From: CBDFHF01 sp965247565
GTDB lineage: Bacteria; Pseudomonadota; Gammaproteobacteria; Methylococcales; Methylomonadaceae
Direction: 5' to 3'
Length of the DNA: 64,000 nt
Assembly (NCBI GenBank): GCA_965247565.1
Contig: CBDFHF010000003.1
Coordinates: 434,001-498,000 of the forward strand
Shown here in pieces: positions 1 through 8,863 of the stretch. The notes under the pieces were generated by a model. It made no database searches and was not told where the DNA came from. It saw only the letters and a list, made by a program, of their open reading frames with translations. A program made the position numbers and the translations under genes. Positions within the stretch are counted from its first letter, which is position 1. Every line of letters begins with the position of its first letter.

Positions 1-741
1 CAGGCTGTACTTACCATCTGATGAGGGTAAGTTACCTGATACGACCACAGACCCCGCTGGAATGCGGCCATAAGTGACTTCACCGGTCAAACGGTTATAA
101 ATTTTGGTGCTTTGACCGATATAGACACCCATAGAAATTACGCAGCCGTCTTCAACGATGACGCCTTCAACGACCTCAGAGCGTGCACCGATGAAGCAGT
201 TGTCGCCGATAATGGTGGGACCCGCTTGCAAAGGCTCTAAGACGCCTCCGATACCGACGCCGCCTGATAAATGCACGTTTTTGCCGATTTGGGCGCAAGA
301 CCCCACAGTAACCCAGGTATCGACCATCGTACCGCTATCCACATAAGCGCCGATATTAACATAGGAAGGCATCAAGATCGCGCCCGGAGCAATGTAGGAT
401 CCTCGTCGAGCTACTGCATTAGGCACCACCCGCACACCGGCTTTGGCGAAGTCTTCTTCGGAGTAATTCGCATATTTGGACTCGACTTTGTCGTAATAAC
501 GAGTGTTGCCGCCGTCCATCAATCGATTTTCATTAATTCTAAACGATAGTAATACGGCTTTTTTTAACCATTGGTTGGTTATCCAGTCGCCATTCACTTT
601 TTCGGCGACACGAGCTGCGCCAGTGTCCAGCAAAGTTAGGGCTTCGTTAACAGCGTTTCGTATTTCGGCGGAAACATTGCTTGGTGTAATGTCTAAACGT
701 TGCTCAAAGGCTTGATTAATAATGTTTTCAAGTTGCGACAT
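1..741 (-). CDS. dapD: Tetrahydrodipicolinate N-succinyltransferase DapD (C-terminus cut by window edge)
   Basis: Transfers succinyl from succinyl-CoA to tetrahydrodipicolinate in the succinylase branch of lysine/diaminopimelate synthesis; cytoplasmic. The first 247 residues are present, starting MSQLENIINQ. An N-terminal helical part is followed by left-handed beta-helix hexapeptide repeats rich in G-x-x-I/V steps (for example VGIGGVLEP, CVISMGVYIGQ). The family is usually about 270 residues, so only the last coils are missing. The start codon is 4 nt downstream of the dapC stop, so the two genes, which act on consecutive steps, are probably co-transcribed. The family assignment is firm. Confidence 0.95.
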   Translation of the reverse strand, partial: MSQLENIINQAFEQRLDITPSNVSAEIRNAVNEALTLLDTGAARVAEKVNGDWITNQWLKKAVLLSFRINENRLMDGGNTRYYDKVESKYANYSEEDFAKAGVRVVPNAVARRGSYIAPGAILMPSYVNIGAYVDSGTMVDTWVTVGSCAQIGKNVHLSGGVGIGGVLEPLQAGPTIIGDNCFIGARSEVVEGVIVEDGCVISMGVYIGQSTKIYNRLTGEVTYGRIPAGSVVVSGNLPSSDGKYSL

Positions 742-745
742 GGTT

Positions 746-1957
746 TTATTTGTGAGTAATAGTGGTTATGAAATTATTAATGCGATGCGATGCTTTAACG
801 CAGTCTTCTAGCGGCGCGACCAGGGCGACTCGCACATGGTTTTCGCCTGGATTGATGCCATTGAATTCCCGAGATAAATAGCTGCCGGGTAGTACTGAGA
901 TATTTTCTCTGGCGAACAGTTGCTTAGCGAACTCGGTGTCCGAAATCGTAGTTTTTAGCCACACGTAGAACCCCCCCGGGGGCTTGCTGATATTACAAAC
1001 ATTACCTAGCACGCGAACGAAAGTGTTAAATTTGGCGCGATACAATCGGCGATTCTCAAAAACGTGCCGTTCATCCTGCCACGCTGCAATGCTGGCGTGT
1101 TGGGTTGGTAGCGGCATTGCACAGCCTTGATAAGTGCGGTATTGCAGATACTGTTGCAAAATATCGGCATCTCCCGCAACAAAACCGGAGCGTAAGCCCG
1201 GCGCATTAGAACGTTTGGACAAGCTATGAAATACCACGCAACGTTTGAAACTGGTATTGCCCATTTTGTAAGCAGTTTGCAGCAAACCGATCGGTGGATT
1301 GCTTTCGTCGTCATAAATTTCGCTATAACACTCGTCCGACGCAATTACGAAATCATATTTTTCCGCTAAATTGAGCAGCTTCTCTTGATCGGTTTGGCTA
1401 ATTACCGCACCGCTTGGGTTACCAGGCGAGCAGATGTAAATCAGTTGACAACGTTGCCAGATAGCTTCCGGAACGGAATCAAAATCAGGTAAATAACCGG
1501 ATGCTTCCACGGTGTTAATGAAATAAGGTTCTGCTCCGGCAAGTAGTGTTGCGCCTTCATAAATTTGATAAAACGGATTGGGCATGACCACAATCGGGCG
1601 GCTACTTGTTGCCGAAGTATCAATGATACATTGTGCAAACGAAAACAAGGCTTCACGAGTGCCGCTAACCGGCAATACCTGAGTTTCCGGATTAATGCAG
1701 TCAACCGGAAGGAAGCGTTTGGCTAACCAGCTAGCGATGGCTATTCTTAATGCCGGTATGCCTTTTGTAGTGGGATATGTGCCCAGGCCGTTAATGTTTT
1801 TTAATAGTGCTTCCTGAATAAAATGCGGTGTGGCGTGGCCTGGCTCACCTATAGACATGGCGATATGAGCTCTGTTGACAGGTGGAGTAATGCCTAGTTT
1901 GAGCAGCGCTAGCTTCTCAAACGGGTATGGATTTAAATTTGATAAATTAGGATTCAT
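746..1957 (-). CDS. dapC: N-succinyldiaminopimelate aminotransferase DapC
   Basis: Fold-type I, PLP-dependent class I/II aminotransferase of 403 residues. It converts N-succinyl-2-amino-6-ketopimelate with glutamate to succinyl-diaminopimelate, the step after DapD. Visible PLP features are the SPGNPSG loop (Asn180), ASDECY (Asp208) and the Schiff-base lysine in SLSKRSNAPGLRSGF (Lys248). A C-terminal RVALV holds the likely carboxylate-binding Arg. It sits between an M48 lipoprotein gene (3 nt upstream) and dapD, and the dapCD pairing supports DapC rather than a generic aspartate aminotransferase. The ATG start with this spacing is the only sensible choice. Confidence 0.93.
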   Translation of the reverse strand: MNPNLSNLNPYPFEKLALLKLGITPPVNRAHIAMSIGEPGHATPHFIQEALLKNINGLGTYPTTKGIPALRIAIASWLAKRFLPVDCINPETQVLPVSGTREALFSFAQCIIDTSATSSRPIVVMPNPFYQIYEGATLLAGAEPYFINTVEASGYLPDFDSVPEAIWQRCQLIYICSPGNPSGAVISQTDQEKLLNLAEKYDFVIASDECYSEIYDDESNPPIGLLQTAYKMGNTSFKRCVVFHSLSKRSNAPGLRSGFVAGDADILQQYLQYRTYQGCAMPLPTQHASIAAWQDERHVFENRRLYRAKFNTFVRVLGNVCNISKPPGGFYVWLKTTISDTEFAKQLFARENISVLPGSYLSREFNGINPGENHVRVALVAPLEDCVKASHRINNFITTITHK

Positions 1958-1960
1958 TAA

Positions 1961-2758
1961 TCAATTACAACGGGGTTGTTTACCCGAGGCTTGGGCTTGC
2001 TGAAAAAACGCCATCGCTTGTGGCATGTGTTTTTCTAAATCCTGAATTCGGGTTGCATGGGATGGATGGGTAGACATGAATTCTACAGGTTGCTGGCCGC
2101 GAGAAGCCTGATCCATTTTTTGCCATAAACCAATACTTTGTCTTGGGTCGAAGCCTGCTTTCGCCATTAAATCAACGCCTATCATATCGGCTTCGCTTTC
2201 ATGAGTACGACTGAATGGCATTAACACACCGTACTGGGCGCCAACACCCAGTAAGCCAACAGCGGTTTGGCCAAGAGCTGATTGGGGGGCGGCAACCGCT
2301 TGAATCAGGTTCATCCCCTGGTTGACAGCCATCTCTTGCGATGCACGTTCGTTACTGTGTTTAGCCATGACGTGGCCGATTTCATGGCCGATCACCGCAG
2401 CCAATTGATCCTGATTATCAACCAGAGCAAGCATACCTGTGTGCACGCCGATCTTGTTACCCGGCAAAGCGAACGCGTTTGGGGTTTGATCTTCAAAAAC
2501 CACCACTTCCCAATTTCCGCCAAGCTGCTGAAGAAGCGCATTGGCAATACAGCTGGCAACTTGATTGTATTGCGAATTACTGCTTACCGGTTTATCTCTT
2601 TTTAAGGCATCGAAAGCTTGTAAGCCCATCTGATTCATCTGTGCATCGGGCATAAAAGCCAGTTGACTTCTTCCAGTAGGGCTAGTAATACAAGCAGTTA
2701 GAAGGCAAGTGGCCAGTATAACAGGTATGATTTTTTTCAACATTTGACCAAGGCTCAT
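1961..2758 (-). CDS. M48-family metalloprotease lipoprotein
   Basis: Zinc metallopeptidase of 265 residues exported as a lipoprotein. The hydrophobic signal ends in lipobox LLTAC (Cys23), and the mature N-terminus resembles the LoiP/YcaL and BepA-like periplasmic M48 proteins. The catalytic HEIGH motif is at residues 125-129, and the third zinc ligand is probably in HESEAD (about residues 186-191). There is no TPR domain, which argues against full-length BepA. Likely role: periplasmic or outer-membrane protein quality control (inference). A second in-frame ATG 15 nt downstream (MLKKIIP) gives a more typical signal peptide and may be the true start; neither has a strong ribosome binding site. 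It heads the dapCD transcript and is divergent from nrdR. Confidence 0.88.
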   Translation of the reverse strand: MSLGQMLKKIIPVILATCLLTACITSPTGRSQLAFMPDAQMNQMGLQAFDALKRDKPVSSNSQYNQVASCIANALLQQLGGNWEVVVFEDQTPNAFALPGNKIGVHTGMLALVDNQDQLAAVIGHEIGHVMAKHSNERASQEMAVNQGMNLIQAVAAPQSALGQTAVGLLGVGAQYGVLMPFSRTHESEADMIGVDLMAKAGFDPRQSIGLWQKMDQASRGQQPVEFMSTHPSHATRIQDLEKHMPQAMAFFQQAQASGKQPRCN

Positions 2759-2937
2759 TAAGTAAAAATCGAAATCATTTTAACGCAAGTTTTTATGATG
2801 AGTTGAAAAAGTCGTTAGGATTCTATCAGTGCATGTGTCCGGGTTGGAAAATAAAGTACGGATAAATAGGGTTGTGTTATAAAATTCGCCCTTTAACTAT
2901 TGTGCGTAGTTTCCGCACAAACTAATAGTGAACTGAT

Positions 2938-3387
2938 ATGCGATGTCCGTTTTGTGCGACGCAAGATACCCGCGTTATTGATTCCAGATTGGCAAATGAG
3001 GGCGATCAGGTACGACGTCGGCGTGAGTGTGGCTCGTGCAAAGAAAGGTTTACAACTTATGAAGTTGCCGAATTGATACTACCACGTATTGTTAAGCGCG
3101 GTGGCATACGCGAACCTTTCGAAGAAAAAAAACTGCGCTCTGGCATGCTTCGGGCTTTGGAAAAGCGACCTGTTAGCAGTGATGACATTGAGGCCGCGAT
3201 TAATCGCATCAAAAAAGACTTAATGGCTACAGGTGAGCGGGAAATTTCCGCGCAAGAACTGGGCGAAAAAGTCATGCGCGAATTAAAAATACTGGATCAT
3301 GTCGCGTTTATCCGCTTCGCTTCTGTGTATCGTAGTTTTCAGGATGTCAGCGAATTTACTGACATGATTGAAAACCTAAAGAAATAA
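2938..3387 (+). CDS. nrdR: Transcriptional repressor NrdR
   Basis: Repressor of ribonucleotide reductase genes that senses ATP/dATP. 149 residues, the usual family length. The zinc ribbon has Cys3, Cys6, Cys31 and Cys34 with the characteristic RRRRECGSC run, and is followed by an ATP-cone domain (about residues 49-139). It overlaps ribD by one base and is the first gene of the riboflavin/nusB operon, the usual gammaproteobacterial arrangement. I did not see a convincing NrdR box in the 180-bp upstream gap shared with the M48 gene. Confidence 0.96.
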   Translation: MRCPFCATQDTRVIDSRLANEGDQVRRRRECGSCKERFTTYEVAELILPRIVKRGGIREPFEEKKLRSGMLRALEKRPVSSDDIEAAINRIKKDLMATGEREISAQELGEKVMRELKILDHVAFIRFASVYRSFQDVSEFTDMIENLKK

Positions 3388-4475
3388 TGTCAGCTGAAGA
3401 CTTCTTTTATATGGCCAGGGCCATTGAACTGGCGAAGCGTGGTCTGTATACCACCGATCCTAATCCACGTGTTGGCTGTGTATTGGTTAAAGATGGACGG
3501 ATTATAGGCGAAGGCTGGCATGCAAGAGCGGGCGAAGGACATGCAGAAGTTGAGGCATTAAAATCTCTTAAAAATGAGAATGCCGTTGGTGCTACGGCTT
3601 ACGTCACTTTGGAGCCTTGCAGTCATTACGGTAAAACACCGCCCTGTTGCGATTCGCTAATTAAAGCTGGAGTCGTGCGTGTGGTTGCTGCCATGCAAGA
3701 TCCCAATCCTTTGGTTGCTGGTCAAGGCTTGGCAAATCTAAGTGCTTCGGGTATCGATGTAGTTTGTGGCGTATTGACAGAAGACGCGCAAATGTTAAAT
3801 CGTGGGTTCATAAAACGTATGACTCAAAAACGGCCATTTGTACGCAGTAAATTGGCGACGAGTTTGGATGGTCGCACGGCAATGGCATCGGGTGAAAGCC
3901 AGTGGATTACCTCGCCACAAGCACGGGCCGATGTTCACCGGTTACGTGCGGAAAGTTCGGCGATTATGACCGGAATTAATACGGTGTTAGCGGATGACCC
4001 GGCCTTAAATGCGCGGGTAGCTTTTGATGTTTTGCAGCCTGTTAGGGTGGTGTTGGATAGCCAATTACAATTGCCAGTCACAGCCGCGATGCTTAAAGTG
4101 ACTGGGCGCACATTGATTCTCACTTCTTCTGAAGATAATGTTAAGCGTTGTAAGTTGGAAGATGTGGGTAGTGAAGTCTTTTGTTTGCCTGCTGATGAAT
4201 TCGGTCGGACAGACTTGTCGGCTGCCTTGGCTTTTTTAGCCGAGCAGCAAATTAATGACGTATTAGTTGAGGCTGGCGCAGTTCTCAATGGGGCTTTGTT
4301 GTCGTTGGAGCTAATTGATGAATACGTTATCTACATGGCGACCTGCATACTAGGTGATCAAGGCCGCGGATTATTTCATGTGCCTAGCTTGCAAACCATG
4401 GCTGACAAAAAGACTCTGCAATTGAAAGATGTTCGGCATATTGGGGCTGATCTCAAATTTACATTATCAACGTAA
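3387..4475 (+). CDS. ribD: Bifunctional riboflavin deaminase-reductase RibD
   Basis: Carries out steps 2 and 3 of riboflavin synthesis: deamination of the pyrimidine, then NADPH-dependent side-chain reduction. 362 residues. The N-terminal cytidine-deaminase-like domain has zinc ligands in GHAEVE (His52, Glu54) and PCSHYGKTPPC (Cys78, Cys87). The reductase domain begins near FVRSKLATSLDG (about residue 150). It overlaps the nrdR stop and is followed after about 20 nt by ribE, so it is operon-encoded. No FMN-riboswitch-like structure is apparent upstream within the operon. Confidence 0.96.
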   Translation: MSAEDFFYMARAIELAKRGLYTTDPNPRVGCVLVKDGRIIGEGWHARAGEGHAEVEALKSLKNENAVGATAYVTLEPCSHYGKTPPCCDSLIKAGVVRVVAAMQDPNPLVAGQGLANLSASGIDVVCGVLTEDAQMLNRGFIKRMTQKRPFVRSKLATSLDGRTAMASGESQWITSPQARADVHRLRAESSAIMTGINTVLADDPALNARVAFDVLQPVRVVLDSQLQLPVTAAMLKVTGRTLILTSSEDNVKRCKLEDVGSEVFCLPADEFGRTDLSAALAFLAEQQINDVLVEAGAVLNGALLSLELIDEYVIYMATCILGDQGRGLFHVPSLQTMADKKTLQLKDVRHIGADLKFTLST

Positions 4476-4496
4476 CCACCTTCATAGAGGACGCCC

Positions 4497-5153
4497 ATGT
4501 TTACAGGAATTATCCTTGCCATCGGAAAAATTGCCGCTACAGAACAAAGATCGGGTGATTGTCGGTTTAAGATTGCGACCGGAAAACTACCATTAGAAGA
4601 TGTGGCTTTAGGTGATAGCATTGCGGTCAATGGTGTGTGTTTAACAGCGGTGGAGTTAGGCGGCGATTATTTTTGCGCCGATGTTTCCAATGAAACCTTG
4701 TCCAGAACTACCTTTAAACAAGCAATGATCGGAACAGCGGTCAACTTAGAGTTAGCTTTAACACCCTCAACAAGAATGGGTGGGCATATTGTTAGTGGAC
4801 ATGTCGATGGTGTTGGTCAAGTCATAGAAAAAAAACAGGATGGCCGCTCTTATCGATTCAAATTTAAAGCTCCTGATAGTCTGGCCAAATACATTGCCGA
4901 AAAAGGTTCTATTTGTATTAACGGCATCAGTCTAACGGTGAATGAAGTCGATGGCGCACAATTTACGGTCAACATTGTGCCGCATACTTTAAATGAGACC
5001 ACGTTAGGTGATGTAATTGTGGGTAGTAAAGTAAATTTAGAAGTGGATTTATTAGCGCGCTATATGGAAAGATTGTTAAGAGGCGAGGCTGAAGCGCATA
5101 GCAGCGAAGGTGTTACCGAAGCTCTGTTACAAAAGAGTGGTTTTTTGGGTTAA
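4497..5153 (+). CDS. ribE: Riboflavin synthase alpha chain
   Basis: Dismutates two molecules of 6,7-dimethyl-8-ribityllumazine to riboflavin. 218 residues with two tandem lumazine-binding barrels: MFTGII...GDSIAVNGVCLT in the first and MGGHIVSGHVDGVG...GSICINGISLTV in the second. The start MFTGII is the invariant family N-terminus and is preceded by an AGAGGA ribosome binding site. It lies between ribD and the ribB-type gene. The symbol is ribE in most bacteria (ribC in E. coli). Confidence 0.96.
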   Translation: MFTGIILAIGKIAATEQRSGDCRFKIATGKLPLEDVALGDSIAVNGVCLTAVELGGDYFCADVSNETLSRTTFKQAMIGTAVNLELALTPSTRMGGHIVSGHVDGVGQVIEKKQDGRSYRFKFKAPDSLAKYIAEKGSICINGISLTVNEVDGAQFTVNIVPHTLNETTLGDVIVGSKVNLEVDLLARYMERLLRGEAEAHSSEGVTEALLQKSGFLG

Positions 5154-5170
5154 TTTAGTCAAAGGCAGCC

Positions 5171-6283
5171 GTGAATACCATCGAAGAAATAATAGAAGAT
5201 TTGCGCCAAGGCAAAATGGTCATCATTATGGATGATGAAGACCGTGAGAACGAAGGCGATTTGGTAATGGCGGCGGCTTTTACCCGACCGGAAGATGTTA
5301 ATTTTATGGCTCGCTATGGTCGCGGCTTGATTTGCCTAACGTTGACCAGTGAACGTTGCCAACAATTACGCTTACCGTTGATGGTTAACGAAAACAAAAC
5401 TGCTCACTCTACTAATTTTACGGTATCGATTGAAGCCGCCGAAGGTGTCACTACCGGAATTTCCGCCGCTGATCGCGCGAAAACCATTCAGGCTGCCGTT
5501 GCTACCGATGCTAAGCCCGATGATCTCGTACAGCCTGGGCATATTTTCCCTTTAATGGCCAAGTCCGGAGGAGTGTTGAATCGCGCCGGACATACCGAAG
5601 CAGGTTGTGATTTAGCGCGTTTGGCAGGGGTAGAACCGGCTGGTGTGATTGTAGAAATTCTGAATGAAGATGGCTCAATGGCTAGACGTCCTGATTTAGA
5701 AATTTTCGCTCAGCAGCATAATCTTAAAATGGGCACTATAGCTGATTTGATTCATTACCGGATTCAGCACGAAAACACCCTGGAACGCATCAGTGAATGC
5801 GCTTACCCGACCGAATTCGGCGATTTCCGTCTGTATGCTTATCAAGATAGAAACGACAACAATCTGCATCTGGCGTTAGTAATGGGGCAAATCTCTGGTG
5901 ATGAACCAGTTTTAGTTCGAGTACATGCTCGCAACATGCTGGATGATGTGTTTTCATCAAAACGCAGTGCCGGTAGTATTTCCATTCGTGAAGCTATGCA
6001 AAAAATTGCCGATGAAGGTCGTGGTGTGATCGTGGTAATCAGACAAAGTGAAGATAATAAATCGTTAATTGAGCTGATCCATCGCTATCAACTCGAAGAT
6101 AATGGCATTGCCAGTTCGGTACAAACCGTGGACGTGGCCGACTGGCGCACGACCGGTACCGGTTCCAGAATATTAGCCGATTTGGGCGTGAGAAAATTGA
6201 AAGTGTTGGGCACACAAAAACGATATGTCGGCTTATCGGGGTTTGATTTGGAAGTCGCAGAGCATATTAGCAACGCCGATTGA
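5171..6283 (+). CDS. ribB: DHBP synthase with degenerate GTP cyclohydrolase II-like domain (RibBX type)
   Basis: 370 residues from a GTG start. Residues 1-205 are a standard 3,4-dihydroxy-2-butanone-4-phosphate synthase (DDEDRENEGDL acidic site, RAGHTEAG motif), which supplies the four-carbon unit for lumazine. Residues 206-370 align with GTP cyclohydrolase II (GDF...VRVHA...FSSKR), but the three zinc cysteines are replaced by Asn255, Ser266 and Gly268, and the downstream active-site GRNIGL is DNKSLI. The second half therefore cannot be a normal RibA. This matches the known proteobacterial RibBX class; a separate RibA should exist elsewhere. Position between ribE and ribH is as expected. Confidence 0.92.
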   Translation: MNTIEEIIEDLRQGKMVIIMDDEDRENEGDLVMAAAFTRPEDVNFMARYGRGLICLTLTSERCQQLRLPLMVNENKTAHSTNFTVSIEAAEGVTTGISAADRAKTIQAAVATDAKPDDLVQPGHIFPLMAKSGGVLNRAGHTEAGCDLARLAGVEPAGVIVEILNEDGSMARRPDLEIFAQQHNLKMGTIADLIHYRIQHENTLERISECAYPTEFGDFRLYAYQDRNDNNLHLALVMGQISGDEPVLVRVHARNMLDDVFSSKRSAGSISIREAMQKIADEGRGVIVVIRQSEDNKSLIELIHRYQLEDNGIASSVQTVDVADWRTTGTGSRILADLGVRKLKVLGTQKRYVGLSGFDLEVAEHISNAD

Positions 6284-6329
6284 AAACATTACGTAACAAG
6301 AATTTAAAACTTTATTACAGAGAATAGAC

Positions 6330-6806
6330 ATGTCGACCATAAAAATGTTTGAAGGACATTTATCTGCGCAAGGCGGTAAATTTTGTATTGTTGCCTCGCG
6401 TTTCAACAGCTTCATTGTTGAACAACTCGAAGCGGGTGCGATTGATGCATTGGTGCGTCATGGCGCTGATCAATCGGCGATTCATTTGGTCAAGGCGCCA
6501 GGTGCATTTGAATTGCCTATGGTTGTTCAGCGCATAGCGGCATCTAAAAAGTATGATGCTATTATAGCTGTAGGCGCTGTTATTCGTGGTGGTACGCCGC
6601 ATTTTGAATATGTGGCTGGCGAATGTGTTAAGGGTTTGGCACAAGTGTCGTTGCAATATAACGTGCCAGTTAGTTTTGGGGTATTAACGGTCGATAGTAT
6701 TGAACAAGCTATCGAACGTGCCGGCACCAAGGCTGGAAATAAAGGCGCTGAGGCGGCGATGTCTGCCATTGAAATGGTGAGTTTGTTTAGAAATCTGGAA
6801 GTCTGA
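6330..6806 (+). CDS. ribH: 6,7-dimethyl-8-ribityllumazine synthase RibH
   Basis: Condenses the RibD product with DHBP to form lumazine and assembles into pentamers or icosahedra. 158 residues. Family motifs: FCIVASRFNSFIVEQL, GAFELP, AVGAVIRGGTPHFEYV and the C-terminal GNKGAEAA segment. It starts at an ATG with an AGAGAA site upstream, and its TGA overlaps the ATG of nusB, consistent with translational coupling. Confidence 0.96.
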   Translation: MSTIKMFEGHLSAQGGKFCIVASRFNSFIVEQLEAGAIDALVRHGADQSAIHLVKAPGAFELPMVVQRIAASKKYDAIIAVGAVIRGGTPHFEYVAGECVKGLAQVSLQYNVPVSFGVLTVDSIEQAIERAGTKAGNKGAEAAMSAIEMVSLFRNLEV

Positions 6807-7258
6807 TGAGCCAAGCGCGTACCAATGCCCGAAAAGCAGCTGTACAGGCTTTGTATCAGTGGCAAATGACTGGGCAGAATCTCGGTCAAATCGAGTTGCA
6901 GTTTTTGGAAGAAGAGCGATTAAAAGACGCCCATAAAAATTATTTTACTGAGCTATTTCACGGCGTTCCAAAAAATTTAGATGCTTTGGATCAGGCCTTA
7001 GCTGAGTTTGTCGATAGACCGGTTGATACGATTGATCCGGTAGAAAGGGCTGTCTTAAGATTGGGTACTTACGAATTGATATATCGATTGGATATGCCTT
7101 ATCGGGTAGTAATCAACGAGAGTATTAATCTGGCCAAGTTTTTTGGCGCCGATGGTAGCCATAAATACGTAAACGGCATACTGGATAAAATAGCCCAAAA
7201 AATTAGAGCGGTAGAAATTCAGGCGAAAACCAGAGCGAAAGCTGTGGGCGATAAATAA
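6806..7258 (+). CDS. nusB: Transcription antitermination factor NusB
   Basis: All-helical RNA-binding factor that pairs with S10/NusE at boxA to allow rRNA antitermination. 150 residues, normal length. Motifs: ARKAAVQALYQWQ at the N-terminus and VERAVLRLGTYEL...VVINESINLAKFFGADGSHKYVNGILDKIA at the C-terminus. It is translationally coupled to ribH by an ATGA overlap and followed within 3 nt by thiL, the conserved ribH-nusB-thiL arrangement. Confidence 0.97.
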   Translation: MSQARTNARKAAVQALYQWQMTGQNLGQIELQFLEEERLKDAHKNYFTELFHGVPKNLDALDQALAEFVDRPVDTIDPVERAVLRLGTYELIYRLDMPYRVVINESINLAKFFGADGSHKYVNGILDKIAQKIRAVEIQAKTRAKAVGDK

Positions 7259-7260
7259 TC

Positions 7261-8223
7261 GTGCCGGATTCTAAGCGGACTGCTTCCAGTCCATTATCTG
7301 AATTTGGTTTAATCCAGCGATTCTTTAAAAATCAACGCATCATCAATCCCTCTACCCACTTAGGTATTGGTGATGATTGCGCCCTAATGTCCATCCCAGA
7401 TGGCTTTGAATTAGCGATTACTACAGACACCATGGTCGAAAATGTGCATTTTTTTGCCGATGTCGATCCAGAACAACTAGGCCATAAATTGCTTGCTGTT
7501 AATTTAAGCGATTTAGCCAGTATGGGTGCGAAACCCGTGTCGGTGACCTTGGCGTTAACGTTGCCTAGCGTTGATGAAAATTGGTTAACTAGTTTTACTA
7601 AGGGTTTTTTAGCGCTAGCTGAGCGTTATGGCGTTGATTTAATTGGTGGCGATACCACATCAGGGCCGTTAACACTTACCCTACAGGCACTGGGGTTAGT
7701 GCCAAAAGGCAAAGCGATTAAGCGCAGTGGTGCGAAACCGGGAGATCATATCTTTGTAACCGGGCGACTGGGTGACGCGGGCTTGGGTTTAAAAATTAAG
7801 CAAGGCTACCAATGTGAAAACGCTGAAAGTGCCTTAAACCGATTTAATAAGCCAGAGCCACAAATCGAAGCGGGCTTGGCATTACTTGATGTGGCAAATG
7901 CCTGTATCGACATTTCTGATGGTTTGGTAAGTGACTTAGGACATATTCTTGAGCAAAGCCAGGTGGGCGCCTGCATTGATTGGGCGGCTTTGCCACTATC
8001 TGAACCTGTATTAACTTATATCGATGCCAATCAGAATTGGCTAATGCCTTTAGTTGCCGGAGACGATTATCAATTATGCTTTACGGTCAGTCCCGAAAAT
8101 ATCGATCTTTTAATGATCGATTGTACAAAAATAGGCACCATTGAAACCCAATTGGGATTGCGATTGAATAAATCAGGCTACGTGCAGACACTGGAGGTAA
8201 AAGGTTTTGAGCACTTTCCTTAA
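7261..8223 (+). CDS. thiL: Thiamine-monophosphate kinase ThiL
   Basis: Phosphorylates thiamine monophosphate to thiamine diphosphate with ATP. 320 residues from a GTG start. PurM/AIR-synthase fold with metal-binding GIGDDCAL near the N-terminus, NLSDLASMGAKP, GGDTTSG and a C-terminal GDDYQL. The GTG two bases after the nusB stop is the only start that preserves the EFGLIQRFF N-terminus of the family. Its end overlaps pgpA by 17 nt. Confidence 0.95.
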   Translation: MPDSKRTASSPLSEFGLIQRFFKNQRIINPSTHLGIGDDCALMSIPDGFELAITTDTMVENVHFFADVDPEQLGHKLLAVNLSDLASMGAKPVSVTLALTLPSVDENWLTSFTKGFLALAERYGVDLIGGDTTSGPLTLTLQALGLVPKGKAIKRSGAKPGDHIFVTGRLGDAGLGLKIKQGYQCENAESALNRFNKPEPQIEAGLALLDVANACIDISDGLVSDLGHILEQSQVGACIDWAALPLSEPVLTYIDANQNWLMPLVAGDDYQLCFTVSPENIDLLMIDCTKIGTIETQLGLRLNKSGYVQTLEVKGFEHFP

Positions 8224-8725
8224 TACTCGATTGGGCAAAAATCAACTAACGCCACGTCAAATCATGTCAGACCCATTACTGTTTCTGGCGTTTGGCTTTG
8301 GTTCCGGCCTGGTAAAAAAGGCACCGGGAACTTTCGGTACAGTCGCAGCCATCCCTGTTTACGTGTTATTGGCGCAAATAAATAATTTGCTGGTTTATAG
8401 TGCGTTAACTATATTCACCGTTCTTGTCGGCGTTTGGATTTGCGGATTGGCAGCAGAAAAACTCGGCGAACATGATTTTGGCGGGATCGTTTGGGATGAA
8501 ATCGCTGGCTTCCTGATTACCATGTGGCTAGTTCCTGTTAGTTGGCAAAGTCTGCTGCTTGGCTTTGTGTTATTTAGGATTTTTGATATTTTTAAACCGT
8601 GGCCTATCAGCTGGGCGGATAAACATATCACGGGAGGTTTGGGCATTATGTTGGATGATGTATTGGCCGGAGCAGCAGCGGGGCTTTTATTATGGTTGTT
8701 GGTTGTCAAGATGGCGCTGATCTGA
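8207..8725 (+). CDS. pgpA: Phosphatidylglycerophosphatase A
   Basis: Inner-membrane phosphatase converting phosphatidylglycerophosphate to phosphatidylglycerol. 172 residues. The GFGSGLVKKAPGTFGT motif, IVWDEIAGF and FRIFDIFKPWPI identify the family, with several hydrophobic helices. The chosen ATG overlaps thiL by 17 nt and gives an N-terminal extension (FLNTRLGKNQLTPRQIMSDP) similar in length to that of E. coli PgpA. It is the last gene of the nrdR-rib-nusB-thiL operon. Confidence 0.95.
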   Translation: MSTFLNTRLGKNQLTPRQIMSDPLLFLAFGFGSGLVKKAPGTFGTVAAIPVYVLLAQINNLLVYSALTIFTVLVGVWICGLAAEKLGEHDFGGIVWDEIAGFLITMWLVPVSWQSLLLGFVLFRIFDIFKPWPISWADKHITGGLGIMLDDVLAGAAAGLLLWLLVVKMALI

Positions 8726-8765
8726 TTTTTAGGTTGAAACCCCTCTTGTAATACAAAATTATTTG

Positions 8766-8782
8766 CCCATAGCGTCTATGGG
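8766..8782 (+). terminator. Hairpin downstream of pgpA (terminator-like, no U-run)
   Basis: Seven-bp arms CCCATAG and CTATGGG around a CGT loop lie 40 nt after the pgpA stop. There is no T-tract after the stem, so it may act as a processing or Rho-associated structure rather than an intrinsic terminator. Confidence 0.35.
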
Positions 8783-8863
8783 GTAATTGGGCTATGCTCA
8801 ACAGAGTGCTATATCGATTTTTTAGCACAGATAAAACGGTGAGGGATCGGCAATTTAGATAAC

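Noticed and set aside
2759..2937. FMN riboswitch upstream of the nrdR-rib operon
   Set aside because: I could not find the conserved RFN core; riboflavin control may be elsewhere or absent.
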